A model generated the notes under the pieces. The model ran no database searches, had not been told where the DNA came from, and saw only the letters and a list, made by a program, of their open reading frames with translations. A stretch of 64,000 bases of DNA from an uncultured Lachnoclostridium sp. (GTDB lineage: Bacteria; Bacillota; Clostridia; Lachnospirales; Lachnospiraceae): NCBI GenBank assembly GCA_944376715.1, contig CALWDO010000001.1, positions 62,001 through 126,000 on the forward strand. The letters run 5' to 3'. Both the position numbers and the translations under genes were made by a program. Numbering within the stretch: position 1 is the first letter of the stretch; each line of letters begins with the position of its first letter. This document shows positions 53,283-62,920 of this stretch, one piece after another.

Positions 53283-54407
53283 ATGAATACAGAAAAAGAT
53301 AAGCTGCTGGAGGCCAAAGAGCATTTTCACGGCAGCGACCTGGAAAAAATCGAAAAATATTTTGGAATTCCCAAAGAACGGATCACCGCTTTCGGAGCCA
53401 ATGTCAATCCGCTGGGGATCTCGCCCCGGATGCGCAGAGGACTGGCTTCACATATCGATGCAGTCTCCTCCTACCCGGATCCGGAATATACCGAACTCCG
53501 CGGACATATCGCCGCGTACGCGGGCTGCCGGCCGGAAGAGATCCTGGTGGGAAACGGATGTACAGAGTTAATCTCTCTGTTTATCCAGATCCATCCTCCG
53601 GGGAAGGCATTGATCATCTCCCCTACGTACTCCGAATATGAGCGGGAGATCCGTCTGTGCGGCGGAACGGTCCGGTACTACGCCCTTCAGGAAGCTCTGG
53701 ATTTCCAGCTGGACACAGAGGATTTCTGCCGGGAACTGTCCGCGCAGAAGCCGGATATCTGTGTGATCTGCAATCCCAACAACCCCACCTCCACCGCGGT
53801 TCTCCCCGGCGAGATGCGCCGGATCCTGGACTGCTGCCGGGAACTGGGAACTTTCGTCATGATCGATGAGACATACGCGGAGTTCGCCCCTGAAAATACC
53901 GGCGTTACCGCTGTGGGGTTGTTAAAAGAATATAAGAATTTCGTTATTCTGCGGGGAGTGTCCAAGTTCTTCGCCGCGCCGGGACTGCGTCTGGGCTATG
54001 CCATGACCAGCGATCTGGATCTCCTGGCAGAGATCCGGGAACGGAAAAATCCCTGGACGCTCAACAGTCTGGCCGACGTGGCAGGGAGCCTGATGTTCAC
54101 GGACCGGGAATATATCGAACAGACCCGGGAGCTGATCTCTTCCGAACGGGAACGCATCTTCCGGGAGCTTTCATCCTGGAAAAACGTGAAGGTCTACCGC
54201 CCCTGGGCAAATTTTATCCTGGTACGCATCCTAAAAGAGGGTGTCACCGCCTACGACGTCTTTCTGCACGCCATCCGGCAGGGACTGATGCTCCGGGACT
54301 GCTCCACTTTCCCGGGCCTGGAAGACGAGACCTTTTTTCGCTTCTGCTTTATGATGCCGGAAAAAAATACGGAACTGCTGGAATGTCTGAAAGAACTGCT
54401 GGAATAA
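53283..54407 (+). CDS. CobD/HisC-like class I aminotransferase-fold enzyme
   Basis: 374 aa PLP enzyme. The N terminus GANVNPLGISPRMRRGL is like threonine-phosphate decarboxylase CobD (NxNPLG) rather than most HisC. Further PLP-fold marks: SYPDPEYTELR, GNGCTELISLF, CNPNNPTSTAV, MIDETYAEFAP and SKFFAAPGLRLGYA with the PLP lysine. If CobD, it would make the aminopropanol linker of cobalamin; histidinol-phosphate aminotransferase is the alternative. No cobalamin or histidine genes adjoin. ATG 53283 follows GAGGAA; the frame from 53232 lacks a site. Divergent from the three-gene module. Confidence 0.8.
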   Translation: MNTEKDKLLEAKEHFHGSDLEKIEKYFGIPKERITAFGANVNPLGISPRMRRGLASHIDAVSSYPDPEYTELRGHIAAYAGCRPEEILVGNGCTELISLFIQIHPPGKALIISPTYSEYEREIRLCGGTVRYYALQEALDFQLDTEDFCRELSAQKPDICVICNPNNPTSTAVLPGEMRRILDCCRELGTFVMIDETYAEFAPENTGVTAVGLLKEYKNFVILRGVSKFFAAPGLRLGYAMTSDLDLLAEIRERKNPWTLNSLADVAGSLMFTDREYIEQTRELISSERERIFRELSSWKNVKVYRPWANFILVRILKEGVTAYDVFLHAIRQGLMLRDCSTFPGLEDETFFRFCFMMPEKNTELLECLKELLE

Positions 54408-54413
54408 CCGAAA

Positions 54414-54455
54414 AAGGCCTGCGCAGAATCCGCCGTCAGATTCTGCGCAGGCCTT
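54414..54455 (+). terminator. Bidirectional terminator
   Basis: Perfect 17-bp arms AAGGCCTGCGCAGAATC / GATTCTGCGCAGGCCTT between converging genes, 7 nt past one stop and 5 nt from the other. The A run on the left gives a T tail for the minus strand. Confidence 0.85.
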
Positions 54456-54459
54456 ACTG

Positions 54460-55446
54460 TTATTCTTCCGGAAAATAGTTCCGGTACACTTCAAAGAAAG
54501 AATCCGTCTTCACCGTTTCATAGTCCGCCAGATCAACCCTCTCCCACAGTCTTTCCTGGTATTCGGACAAGGTATCCGCCATCAATGTATCGTATGCCTC
54601 CCGGAAACCTTCTTCCTTCCTGACCTGTTCCAGTCTGGCTTTATTCGCTTCCGACTCGTCTTCCATGTAGGTATTGAGACATTTTAAAATATAATACCCG
54701 TCGTCATCGGCAAACACATCGCTGATTTCTCCGTTGTCCAGATTAAACGCCACTTCTTCATAGGTCTCGTCCATATCTCCCCGGGCAATGGATATGGTAG
54801 TCTGGGGCGCCCGGGAATAATTAGCGGCCAGACTCTCGAAATCTTCTCCCTGATCCAGTCTGGATTTCAATTCGCCGGCAAGCCGCTCTTCCGGCACCAG
54901 TATCTGCTGAATCTGGATAATCCTGGCCTCATCGTCGCTGATCTCCACACTGACCGCTTCCATGATCTGATCATATGCCTTCTCAGAGAGGCAATAGTCT
55001 TCGTACATCCCTGCCAGTTCCTCCTGATCCATTTTCAGGAGCGAGATCTCCTCTTCACTCAGCGTAGCATAATAGTCCGCCGCCGCCTGCTCCGCCAAAG
55101 CAGTCTCCTCATCGGAAAGGGCAATCTCCTGTTCCTCCGCCAGCAGCACCATGCTCTTCACCTGTGCCAGCTGGGAGATCACCTGATTCTTCAGATATTC
55201 TTCCAGCGTAATTCCGCCAAAATCATGGTCCCACACTTCTACGCCGTATATGTTCTCGTATTGATTTTTTTGATTATTCAAGTATACCAACGCTTCCGGA
55301 AGTTTACAGGATACCTTTCCGATCCGGAATAATTCATCGGCCCCTAACCCGGTCGTCAATACAATCCGGGTATTGCCGCAGCCTGCCAGCGAAATCCCCG
55401 TCACCGCCGCCAGAACCGCAGCCGCATATCTATTTTTCTTTTTCAT
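54460..55446 (-). CDS. PpiC/PrsA-like peptidyl-prolyl isomerase lipoprotein
   Basis: 328 aa. Lipobox LAGC after a short signal (KNRYAAAVLAAVTGIS). SurA-like N-terminal helices (EEYLKNQVISQLAQVKSMVLLAEEQ), then a parvulin domain at about 180-265 with ARIIQIQQILV, GEDFESLAANYS, and a VFADDDGYYILKCL end. Some canonical parvulin catalytic residues are not clearly conserved, so it may be mainly a foldase or chaperone on the outer face of the membrane. It overlaps the HAD gene by 17 nt, with GGAGGAGG inside that gene's end. Confidence 0.82.
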   Translation of the reverse strand: MKKKNRYAAAVLAAVTGISLAGCGNTRIVLTTGLGADELFRIGKVSCKLPEALVYLNNQKNQYENIYGVEVWDHDFGGITLEEYLKNQVISQLAQVKSMVLLAEEQEIALSDEETALAEQAAADYYATLSEEEISLLKMDQEELAGMYEDYCLSEKAYDQIMEAVSVEISDDEARIIQIQQILVPEERLAGELKSRLDQGEDFESLAANYSRAPQTTISIARGDMDETYEEVAFNLDNGEISDVFADDDGYYILKCLNTYMEDESEANKARLEQVRKEEGFREAYDTLMADTLSEYQERLWERVDLADYETVKTDSFFEVYRNYFPEE

Positions 55447-56242
55447 GTCTGACCTCCTCCAGTAACTGCTTCAATACCTGAAGTACGCCGTCTTCCTTAT
55501 AGGAAGCCACCTCGTACCGGGCAGCCGCTCTGACTTCCGGGGCAGAGCCCGCCGGCGCATAGCTCCTGTCCGCACACTTCAACATGGAAATATCATTAAA
55601 ATTATCGCCAAATACCACCGTCTCCGACGGTTCTGCGTGCAGTTTCTCCTGAATATAGCGGATCGCATTTCCCTTGTTGGCCTCCGGACTGTTGATATCC
55701 AGCCACTTCTCACCGGAGATATTGATAGAAAAGACGTCTTTCCACTTATCATAGAGCTGTTCTTTCAGTTCCTGAGAGCCGTTATCCCCATACAGACTTA
55801 CTTTAATACACTGATCTGTATACCGGAAAAGATCGTCCGTCACTCCGCCGCTGCCTTTATACTGTCCGAATACCAGATCCTGGAACGCTTCGTCCTGATC
55901 GTCCGTGTAATATCCGTCCAGCGTGGACAGCAGCACCCGGCATCCGGGCAGCTTCCGGGCTTCCTCCAGGAACTGCTCCAGCTTTGCCCGGTCCATATAT
56001 ATTTTTCTCAGCGGAATTCCATTTTTCTGTATATAACCGCCGTTATCCGACACATAATAAATCATGCCGCATATCTCATGAAATACTGCGTCTACGCTGG
56101 TCTTCTGACGTCCGCTGGCCGCCGCAAAAGAAACGCCAAGATCCTTAAGCTTACGGATCACTGTAAAATACTCCGGATTCAGGGCCGTACATCCCTCCGG
56201 CACCAGAGTTCCATCTATATCGCTGACAATTAATTTAACCAT
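55430..56242 (-). CDS. Cof-type HAD-IIB phosphatase
   Basis: 270 aa. HAD motif I VSDIDGTLVPEG with nucleophile Asp at residues 8-10, motif II FAAASGRQ, Lys of motif III in EANKGNAIRY and motif IV VVFGDNFNDISML. The large C2B cap lies between motifs II and III. Cof-type members dephosphorylate sugar phosphates or flavin/PLP cofactors; substrate unknown. ATG 56242 (MVKLIVSDIDG) has AAGGAAG upstream; the open frame to 56389 runs through the promoter. Confidence 0.9.
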   Translation of the reverse strand: MVKLIVSDIDGTLVPEGCTALNPEYFTVIRKLKDLGVSFAAASGRQKTSVDAVFHEICGMIYYVSDNGGYIQKNGIPLRKIYMDRAKLEQFLEEARKLPGCRVLLSTLDGYYTDDQDEAFQDLVFGQYKGSGGVTDDLFRYTDQCIKVSLYGDNGSQELKEQLYDKWKDVFSINISGEKWLDINSPEANKGNAIRYIQEKLHAEPSETVVFGDNFNDISMLKCADRSYAPAGSAPEVRAAARYEVASYKEDGVLQVLKQLLEEVRHEKEK

Positions 56243-56320
56243 ATTCTTCCTTCGTCGTAATTTCTGTAATTGCGGGCGTACGAAAAGAGCGAAAACACGT
56301 CTTCCCGCCGCATATCTTAT

Positions 56321-56349
56321 AGTGTAATAGAAAATACCGGAAAGCTCAA
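56321..56349 (-). promoter_or_regulatory. Probable promoter of the HAD - PpiC pair
   Basis: TTGAGC (56344-56349), 17-nt spacer, TACACT (56321-56326) on the minus strand, about 80 nt before the ATG. Confidence 0.45.
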
Positions 56350-56449
56350 CGGATAATTTCTTAAAATTTAATGATTTTTGTCTTTCCAACCGGGTCTATT
56401 TGATATAAAATAGAGGAAATAAATGTCATGATGTAAAGGAGTGTTCAAA

Positions 56450-56728
56450 ATGAAAAAACTTTTGAAAACGCTTATGACTCTTTTGGCGGCTGTATGCGCT
56501 GTCATCGGCGGTCTGTATGTTTACCGCAGATTTTTTGCAAAAGACGAAGAACTGGATGAAGTCTTCGATGAGGATAACGCTGCTGACGACGAGGAGGAAG
56601 AGGAAGTCAGCGCCTTCGATACGGAGGAAGAGATCTTTGAAGACGAAGATATCCCTGTCCAGTCTGCTTCCGGTGAAGAGACGGCAGATAAGGTCTCCGC
56701 TTCGGAAACGGAAACCGAAAAAGAATAG
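56450..56728 (+). CDS. Small acidic single-pass membrane protein
   Basis: 92 aa. One membrane helix (about 6-25, LMTLLAAVCAVIGGLYVYRR) followed by an extremely acidic tail of about 60 residues (EELDEVFDEDNAADDEEEEE). No signal cleavage site is evident. ATG 56450 has AAAGGAG 8 nt upstream, better than the GTG three codons earlier. No known family recognised; similar membrane-anchored acidic peptides occur in Firmicutes but I cannot assign a role. A terminator follows after 13 nt. Confidence 0.75.
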   Translation: MKKLLKTLMTLLAAVCAVIGGLYVYRRFFAKDEELDEVFDEDNAADDEEEEEVSAFDTEEEIFEDEDIPVQSASGEETADKVSASETETEKE

Positions 56729-56741
56729 CGGACTTAAAAAA

Positions 56742-56768
56742 GGACCGGCCGTGACCGGTTCTTTTTTT
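56742..56768 (+). terminator. Terminator of the small acidic gene
   Basis: GGACCGG / CCGGTTC arms with a six-base loop and seven T residues. Confidence 0.88.
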
Positions 56769-56779
56769 GTCCGTACGTT

Positions 56780-58171
56780 TCAATTCCAGGCTCCCGCCAA
56801 CAGGCGCACAGCCTCCCGGATCTCCTCTTCCTCCATGTCCGCATACCCCAGCAGAACCGTCGGGACATGCTCCTGCCGGTCTATACAGTACTCTGAAAGC
56901 GGATATACACAGACGCCCGCAGCGGCGGCGCTTTCCACCAGTTCTCTCTCTGACCGCTCCGGAGAAAACTGCAGCAAAATGTGCACCCCTGCCCGTTCTC
57001 CCAGAATCTTACGGATTCCGCCGATCTGCCGGATCTCCGACAAAAGCGCGTCGTGCCTGCCTTTGTACACGGCGCGCATCCGGTTCAAATGGCGTTCAAA
57101 ATATCCCCGCTCCATAAAATGCTGAAGGATCTTCTGATCCGCGCGGGATACCGTGCAGGAAAAGTTTCTTCCGATACTCTCATACCTTTCCCACAGCTCC
57201 GGCGGCAGGACCAGATAACTGATCCGGATGGCAGGCGCAATCGATTTGGAAAAGGTCCCCAGGTAAATCACTCTCCGGTTTCCGTCGATCCCCTGCAGAG
57301 CAGGAACCGGCTTTCCCACATAGCGGAATTCACTGTCATAGTCGTCTTCCAGAATATATCTCCCCGGTTCCGCCGCCCAGCGCAGCAGCTCCTGACGGCG
57401 GCGGATGGGCATCACTGTCCCCAGCGGGAACTGGTGGGACGGCATCACATACGCGATATCCGCCCCGCTCTCCCACAATTCCTGCACATTCATCCCATGG
57501 CGGTCCATGGATACGGTGCAGCAGTCACACCCAAGGCCCTGAAATACCCGGTAAGCATGACGGTATGTGGGACTCTCCATGGCGATCCGGTGCTCTCCTC
57601 CCAGAAGGCTGTGAAGAAGCATGAGCAGATAATCGTTGCCCGCTCCGATCACGATGCGGGAAGGATGTACCTGCACGCCTCTGGCCTGATGCAGATAACT
57701 GCCTATGGCGTTTCTCAATCCCTCTTCTCCCTGTGCGTCTCCCAGCCTGAGAAGCTCTTTCTGATCGTCCTGCAGCGCTTCCCTGTTCAGCTTTCGCCAG
57801 ACAGGGTAGGGGAAATGCTTCAGATCCACTCCATTCGGTGAAAAATCATACTTGTATATTCTCTGCTCCTGCCGTCCGGGACCAGGCATCTCCGGTACAG
57901 GCGTATCCAGCTGATACAACTCCCCCACCTGGCATACAAAATACCCGCGGCAGGGGATATTCTCCGCATATCCCTCCGACACCAGCTGCTCATAGGCCAG
58001 CTGCACCGTCGTGCGGCTGACCTCCAGCCTGGAAGCCATCATGCGGGTGGAAGGGAGCCTCTCTCCCTGGCGGACGGCCCCCCGCTGGATCTCATTTTTC
58101 AGATATTCGTAAATCTGCTCATACAGGGTCTTTTCCCCATGTGCGTTCAGATGCAGCGCAATCTCATACAT
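56780..58171 (-). CDS. MocR/PdxR-type GntR-aminotransferase regulator
   Basis: 463 aa. N-terminal GntR winged helix (about 12-78: YEQIYEYLKNEIQRGAVRQGERLPSTR) joined to a class I aminotransferase-like domain with YVMPSHQFPLGTVMP, ILEDDYDSEFRYVG and the PLP lysine in GTFSKSIAPAIRISYL. MocR proteins sense PLP or an amino compound and often regulate vitamin B6 or GABA genes; no such gene is adjacent. It starts 3 nt after glnS and so is probably co-transcribed with it, an uncommon arrangement. Confidence 0.88.
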   Translation of the reverse strand: MYEIALHLNAHGEKTLYEQIYEYLKNEIQRGAVRQGERLPSTRMMASRLEVSRTTVQLAYEQLVSEGYAENIPCRGYFVCQVGELYQLDTPVPEMPGPGRQEQRIYKYDFSPNGVDLKHFPYPVWRKLNREALQDDQKELLRLGDAQGEEGLRNAIGSYLHQARGVQVHPSRIVIGAGNDYLLMLLHSLLGGEHRIAMESPTYRHAYRVFQGLGCDCCTVSMDRHGMNVQELWESGADIAYVMPSHQFPLGTVMPIRRRQELLRWAAEPGRYILEDDYDSEFRYVGKPVPALQGIDGNRRVIYLGTFSKSIAPAIRISYLVLPPELWERYESIGRNFSCTVSRADQKILQHFMERGYFERHLNRMRAVYKGRHDALLSEIRQIGGIRKILGERAGVHILLQFSPERSERELVESAAAAGVCVYPLSEYCIDRQEHVPTVLLGYADMEEEEIREAVRLLAGAWN

Positions 58172-58174
58172 ATC

Positions 58175-59842
58175 CTAATTCTGCTTCGGCAGTTTGAAGG
58201 AACTCTTCAGCGACACGATCCGGTTGAATACCAGCGCGTCCGGCCTGGAGTCCTTCGCGTCCACACAGAAAAATCCATTTCTCACGAACTGGAAGCTCTC
58301 GTAAGCCTCCGCTCCGGCCAGTGCCGGCTCCACCTTCGCCTGCATCACCGTCAGGGAATTGGGATTGATGTTCATGCTGCCGTCCTCGTTGTAGACGCCC
58401 TTTTCTTCATCGATCAGATTCTCGTACAGACGTACTTCCGCATCCACGGCGTACGGCGCCGGCACCCAATGGATCGTTCCTTTTACTTTCCGTCCGGTAA
58501 AGCCGCTTCCTGCCTTGGTCTCCGGATCATAGGTACAGTGTACTTCGACGACCTTTCCGTTTGCATCCTTTACGAAGCTCTCGCATTTCACAAAATACGC
58601 GTGCATCAGGCGCACCTCGTTGCCCGGGAACAGACGGAAATATTTCTTCGGCGGTTCTTCCATAAAGTCATCCCGCTCGATATACAGCTCTCTGCAGAAC
58701 GGGATCTTCCGGGATCCCAGCTCCTCGTTCTCCAGGTTGTTGGCGGCATCCAGGTACTCTACCTGGCCTTCCGGATAATTGTCGATCACCAGCTTGATCG
58801 GATCCAGCACCGCCATCATACGGGATCTCTTCATCTTCAGATCCTCCCGGATGCAGTACTCCAGCATCGCATAGTCCACAGAACTCTGGCTCTTGGACAC
58901 GCCGCAGAGATCCACAAACATCTGGATGGATTCCGGCGTGAATCCCCTGCGCCGAAGCGCCGCGATAGACACCAGGCGCGGGTCGTCCCAGCCGTCTACC
59001 ACGCCTTCTTCCACCAGCTTTTTAATGTATCTCTTCCCCGTCACCACATTGGTCAGATACAGCTTGGCAAACTCGATCTGCCGCGGCGGATGGGGGTATT
59101 CCAGCTCCCGCACCACCCAGTCGTACAGCGGACGGTGGTCTTCAAATTCCAGCGTACAGATGGAATGGGTGATGCCCTCAATGGCATCCTCGATGGGATG
59201 GGCAAAGTCGTACATGGGGTAAATACACCATTTATCACCAGTATTGTGATGAGTCATATGCGCCACACGGTAGATAACCGGATCACGCATGTTCATATTA
59301 GGAGAGGACATGTCGATCTTGGCGCGCAGCACTTTCTCTCCGTCCGCGTACTTGCCGTCCTTCATGTTCTCGAACAATTCCAGGTTCTCTTCCACGCTGC
59401 GGTTCCGGTACGGACTGTCCTTGCCCGGCTCGGTCAGCGTGCCGCGGTATTCCCTGATCTCCTCCGCGCTCAGATCGCAGACGTATGCCTTTCCCTTTTT
59501 GATCAGCTTCACCGCAGCCTCATACATCTGCGGGAAATAATCCGACGCAAAGAACAGCCTGTCCTCCCAGTCCGCGCCCAGCCACTGGATATCTTTCTTG
59601 ATTGCCTCCACGAACTCTACCTTCTCCTTGGTGGGGTTCGTGTCGTCAAAACGCATATTAAACTTGCCGTTGTACTTTTTCGCCAGCCCGTAGTTCAGCA
59701 GGATGGACTTGGCATGCCCGATGTGCAGATAGCCGTTGGGTTCCGGAGGGAACCGGGTGTGCACGGTGTCATAGACGCCCTCGGCAAGGTCCTTTTCGAT
59801 CTCTATCTCAATAAAGTTTTTGGAAACAGTCGTATTTTCCAT
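58175..59842 (-). CDS. glnS: Glutaminyl-tRNA synthetase
   Basis: 555 aa class I synthetase. HIGH motif in [23 protein letters not shown]-like [14 protein letters not shown], and the KMSKS position appears as [12 protein letters not shown]. GlnS-specific [17 protein letters not shown] begins the anticodon-binding barrels. In Firmicutes glnS is not universal because many use GatCAB; this bacterium has a direct route. ATG 59842 follows GAGGAGGA; the frame to 59911 crosses the promoter. Confidence 0.95.
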   Translation of the reverse strand: MENTTVSKNFIEIEIEKDLAEGVYDTVHTRFPPEPNGYLHIGHAKSILLNYGLAKKYNGKFNMRFDDTNPTKEKVEFVEAIKKDIQWLGADWEDRLFFASDYFPQMYEAAVKLIKKGKAYVCDLSAEEIREYRGTLTEPGKDSPYRNRSVEENLELFENMKDGKYADGEKVLRAKIDMSSPNMNMRDPVIYRVAHMTHHNTGDKWCIYPMYDFAHPIEDAIEGITHSICTLEFEDHRPLYDWVVRELEYPHPPRQIEFAKLYLTNVVTGKRYIKKLVEEGVVDGWDDPRLVSIAALRRRGFTPESIQMFVDLCGVSKSQSSVDYAMLEYCIREDLKMKRSRMMAVLDPIKLVIDNYPEGQVEYLDAANNLENEELGSRKIPFCRELYIERDDFMEEPPKKYFRLFPGNEVRLMHAYFVKCESFVKDANGKVVEVHCTYDPETKAGSGFTGRKVKGTIHWVPAPYAVDAEVRLYENLIDEEKGVYNEDGSMNINPNSLTVMQAKVEPALAGAEAYESFQFVRNGFFCVDAKDSRPDALVFNRIVSLKSSFKLPKQN

Positions 59843-59873
59843 AACAGGGTCCTCCTCGTGTAAATTATGGTAT

Positions 59874-59903
59874 ATCATAGCATAGATAAAACTGGAAATG
59901 CAA
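59874..59903 (-). promoter_or_regulatory. Promoter of glnS
   Basis: TTGCAT (59898-59903), 18-nt spacer, TATGAT (59874-59879) on the minus strand. No T-box leader: only about 25 nt separate it from the ribosome-binding site. Confidence 0.6.
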
Positions 59904-59927
59904 GGATGCACATAGTTATATTCTTCA

Positions 59928-60986
59928 TTATTCTTTTTCCATTTCGGCCAGATCTTCCATCATTCTCATGAAAGATTCTTTTAATCCCACTTCTGGTTGC
60001 CAGCCAAGCTGTCTCATTTTCGCAGAATCTAAAAATAATTTTGTGTCCGGTGCATATCCGTAAGATTCGGAATTCTCCGGAATGTCATACACTACTTTAA
60101 TACAATCCTCGCCTATTTCTTTTGCCACAAATTCCGCCAGTTTCGCAATGGTTGTATGGCTGCTCTCGTTTGAAATATTATATGTTCCTGTTTTTTCTTT
60201 ATTTGCAAGCAATATAAAAATAGCCTTTATCGCATCTCGTGTATAAACATAATTTCCTTCTGATTCTCCTTTTGTATGCAGAACAATGTCTTTTCTCTTG
60301 AGCACGCTTCTTGCAAACTGGGCAAACACACGGTTTTCCGATTCCAATATTCCTGCTCCGAAAGTCTGTGCTAATCGGGCTATTTTTACCGGAACATTAT
60401 ATTCTGCTGCATATGAATTGCAAAGGAGTTCGCACATCCGCTTACTTTCCGGGTAACAACTTCTTACAGATTCCAAATCTATATATCCCAGTTCATGTTC
60501 TCCCACTTTTTCATTTTTTCCCATAATTCCATATACTTCCATAGAAGAAACATATAAGAAGCATCTGACCTGTCTCTTTGCCGCTAAATTTAAAAGCCGA
60601 TCTGTACTGTACAGAGAAAGTTGTACTGTTTCAACTGGTTTTTCCACCATAAGCCGTGATTGTGTAACCGCTGCTGTGTGAATAATATAGTCAATCTTCC
60701 CTTTATATTTTATTTTTTCATTCAGCAAATCACACACTTCAAAAATCAAAGAACTATCATTCTTGAAATCCTGCAAAATTTTTTCTGCCTTTTGAACATT
60801 CCTAACCACAGCGACAATCTTCAAGCCAAGATTATGCCGTTTATTGCAGAAAAGCAAATTCTTGACAATCAAGGATCCAATTAATCCAGTTGCCCCTGTA
60901 ACCAAAAATACGGCATTTCGATACTCTTTAAAAGGAAGGCTGCTGGAGGAAAGAATTTCCATATCTTCTAATTCTTTTCTATACAT
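59928..60986 (-). CDS. NAD-dependent epimerase/dehydratase
   Basis: 352 aa extended short-chain dehydrogenase. Rossmann motif [10 protein letters not shown] (about 29-38), YVSSMEVYG with the catalytic Ser, and YPESKRMCE as YxxxK. Closest in style to UDP-glucuronate decarboxylase and dTDP-glucose dehydratase families; substrate not identifiable. Starts 3 nt after the TarI-like gene. Last gene before the glnS promoter. AT-richer than glnS next door. Confidence 0.85.
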   Translation of the reverse strand: MYRKELEDMEILSSSSLPFKEYRNAVFLVTGATGLIGSLIVKNLLFCNKRHNLGLKIVAVVRNVQKAEKILQDFKNDSSLIFEVCDLLNEKIKYKGKIDYIIHTAAVTQSRLMVEKPVETVQLSLYSTDRLLNLAAKRQVRCFLYVSSMEVYGIMGKNEKVGEHELGYIDLESVRSCYPESKRMCELLCNSYAAEYNVPVKIARLAQTFGAGILESENRVFAQFARSVLKRKDIVLHTKGESEGNYVYTRDAIKAIFILLANKEKTGTYNISNESSHTTIAKLAEFVAKEIGEDCIKVVYDIPENSESYGYAPDTKLFLDSAKMRQLGWQPEVGLKESFMRMMEDLAEMEKE

Positions 60987-60989
60987 TCT

Positions 60990-61718
60990 TTATTCTCCCG
61001 TCCTATAAATCTGCATATCTTCTTGTGCATCTAGCATTGCCCTCATGATATAAAAATCTTCTGGCGTGGTTATTTTTATGTTTTGTTCCGGCGAATCAAC
61101 CAAATATAATTTTTTACCATAGTACTGCATTAAGGAGCAAGAATCTATAAACTCCGTTTTCCCTTCGCTGATTGCTTTCTTATGTGCAGCTAATATTTCA
61201 TCCAGCCAAAAACTCTGTGGCGCCCGTGCAAGTCTTGAGTCCTTTCTTTCTGGTATCTCCACAATTTCATTAAATTGGTCCACTAACAACACTGTCTCTT
61301 TGACCTTCACAGATGCAATTGCCGACCCATGCTCTTCTACCGATTCTATACTATCATTTATAATCTTTTTATTAATCAAAGGGCGAACCCCATCATGAAT
61401 CAACACTATATTCTTCCCCTCGCGCGCAACTTCTTTTGCCGCACATAATCCGAAATAAATAGACTGCTGACTATTGGAACCGCCGGGAACAACCTCCGCC
61501 ACTTTTTTTAGATTGTATCTTTCTATCAGTTCCTTCAGATAAGGAACCCATTCTTTAATGCATGCAACAACAATTTTATCAATTTTCTCATGGAATTCAA
61601 ATTGTTCAATTGTATGTATAATGATCGGCTTACCATGCATGCACAAAAACTGCTTTGGCATATCCTTTGTATGCATTCGCGTCCCCGTCCCGCCAGCAAA
61701 TATAACCGCAATGTTCAT
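60990..61718 (-). CDS. TarI/IspD-like cytidylyltransferase
   Basis: 242 aa. N-terminal CTP-binding FAGGTGTRMHTKDMPKQFL; GKPIIIHTIEQFEF follows. VLIHDGVRPLI and the C-terminal PEQNIKITTPEDFYI complete the family pattern. IspD makes CDP-methylerythritol and TarI makes CDP-ribitol; the MPKQFL...GKPIIIHT form and the glycerophosphotransferase-family neighbour favour a TarI-like polyol role. No TarJ-type ribitol dehydrogenase is next to it; the epimerase gene takes that place. ATG 61718 with GGAG is preferred to 61730. Confidence 0.82.
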   Translation of the reverse strand: MNIAVIFAGGTGTRMHTKDMPKQFLCMHGKPIIIHTIEQFEFHEKIDKIVVACIKEWVPYLKELIERYNLKKVAEVVPGGSNSQQSIYFGLCAAKEVAREGKNIVLIHDGVRPLINKKIINDSIESVEEHGSAIASVKVKETVLLVDQFNEIVEIPERKDSRLARAPQSFWLDEILAAHKKAISEGKTEFIDSCSLMQYYGKKLYLVDSPEQNIKITTPEDFYIMRAMLDAQEDMQIYRTGE

Positions 61719-61732
61719 CTTTCTCTCCATTA

Positions 61733-62920
61733 TTACTGTTTATTTTCTGTTAATTCAATAACCACGTTCTGAATAAATTTTTTATACTCCTCCCGCGTCA
61801 CATATAGTTGATCTTGAAATCGCTGCATTTTTTCGTTATAGGAAGTATCCCCCTCTATCTTTTTTAGCATTTCTTCCAACTCACATGCATTATTTATCAC
61901 TGGAAAAGTATGTTTTACTTCATAATACATGGATTTTTTCCAAACCCGTTCATCAGAGAAATTACTTAATATTATTTTTTTCCCTGAAAGAATCGCCAGC
62001 GACAGCATTGCGGAATAATCTACCAATATTATATCACTTGCCATCATATATGGCAGCCAGTCATCTCCAGGTGACCGTACAATAAACCCATTTTCTCTTT
62101 GCTGTTCAACTATTGATCCAAGAGGTTTGATATTTTCATCATATTGTTCATATTCTTTAGGATGAATAGACAAAATAAAAATATACCCTTTTTCCTTTAA
62201 CGATTTACATACATCAAAAAGTTCCATTCCCAATGTATGAAATAAACTGTCTTTATTCCATGATCCCCAAATACTGACTACTTTTTTATCCTGTGGTATC
62301 CCTAATTGTACCCGATAGTCACTTTTTTTCAAAGAAGCCTCTTTTATTCTTGCGGAAAAACGGTAACCTGCCGAACGGATTATTCTCCCATATACTGGAT
62401 CCTGTTTCATTTTGGCTGCAGTTTCTTTATTGGGTTCCAGCATGATATTGAATAACGGATGCCCTTGACTATCCAAGCTTGCATCACTATAGTCATACGA
62501 ATGTTCTCCTCCGTCATAACTGATTCCACCTGATCCATGCCCAATATAGAGGACAGGAATTGTACCCTTTTTTATCCAAAAAGGATAATCCATATCCGGA
62601 CAAACAATCAAATCCCATCTCATAAAATACAGTTTCCATTCTTTTTCTATAACTATCACATTTTTATTGCGAAACAAAGTATTATTTATATTAATAAAAC
62701 TCTGTCCAAAATACAAATACATCCTGTATCTGGAATCATCTTCTATTTGCTCCATAAAATTCAGCAGATGCTCTTCCATCGTTTTACTTTGGCAAAACAA
62801 TAAAATATGTTTTTCATCCGAATATCCGTGATGCAGATTCTTGAAGCCAGAAATTTCTCTTCCAATTGTTTTTCCTAAAAACAAGCATTTACGATTTAGA
62901 CATTTACGATTTAGCACCAA
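61733..62920 (-). CDS. CDP-glycerol glycerophosphotransferase family protein
   Basis: 395 aa. Membrane-associated polymerase or primase family (TagB/TagF/TarL). C-terminal domain motifs: IGHGSGG (His of the family HGT-like motif), SIWGSWNKDS, LSIHPKEYEQ, MMASDIILVDYSAM (the SDxLITDYSS equivalent) and a following LSGKKIIL. The start is a TTG with GGAGGG 5 nt upstream, overlapping the flippase by 17 nt; no in-frame ATG occurs until codon 48. The N terminus carries a duplicated LNRKC from a 15-nt tandem repeat. It likely links polyol phosphates in a surface polymer. Confidence 0.82.
   Translation of the reverse strand: MVLNRKCLNRKCLFLGKTIGREISGFKNLHHGYSDEKHILLFCQSKTMEEHLLNFMEQIEDDSRYRMYLYFGQSFININNTLFRNKNVIVIEKEWKLYFMRWDLIVCPDMDYPFWIKKGTIPVLYIGHGSGGISYDGGEHSYDYSDASLDSQGHPLFNIMLEPNKETAAKMKQDPVYGRIIRSAGYRFSARIKEASLKKSDYRVQLGIPQDKKVVSIWGSWNKDSLFHTLGMELFDVCKSLKEKGYIFILSIHPKEYEQYDENIKPLGSIVEQQRENGFIVRSPGDDWLPYMMASDIILVDYSAMLSLAILSGKKIILSNFSDERVWKKSMYYEVKHTFPVINNACELEEMLKKIEGDTSYNEKMQRFQDQLYVTREEYKKFIQNVVIELTENKQ
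62889..62919 (-). repeat. 15-nt tandem duplication at the flippase/transferase junction
   Basis: CTAAATCGTAAATGT is followed by CTAAATCGTAAATGC. Each unit contains the flippase stop (TAA), and in the transferase frame the two encode LNRKC twice. Confidence 0.8.

Noticed and set aside
56243..56389. N-terminal extension of the HAD phosphatase
   Set aside because: It would cover the candidate promoter at 56321-56349; HAD motif I starts right after the ATG at 56242.
59843..59927. T-box leader before glnS
   Set aside because: The leader is only about 25-30 nt, with no specifier stem, T-box sequence or terminator.
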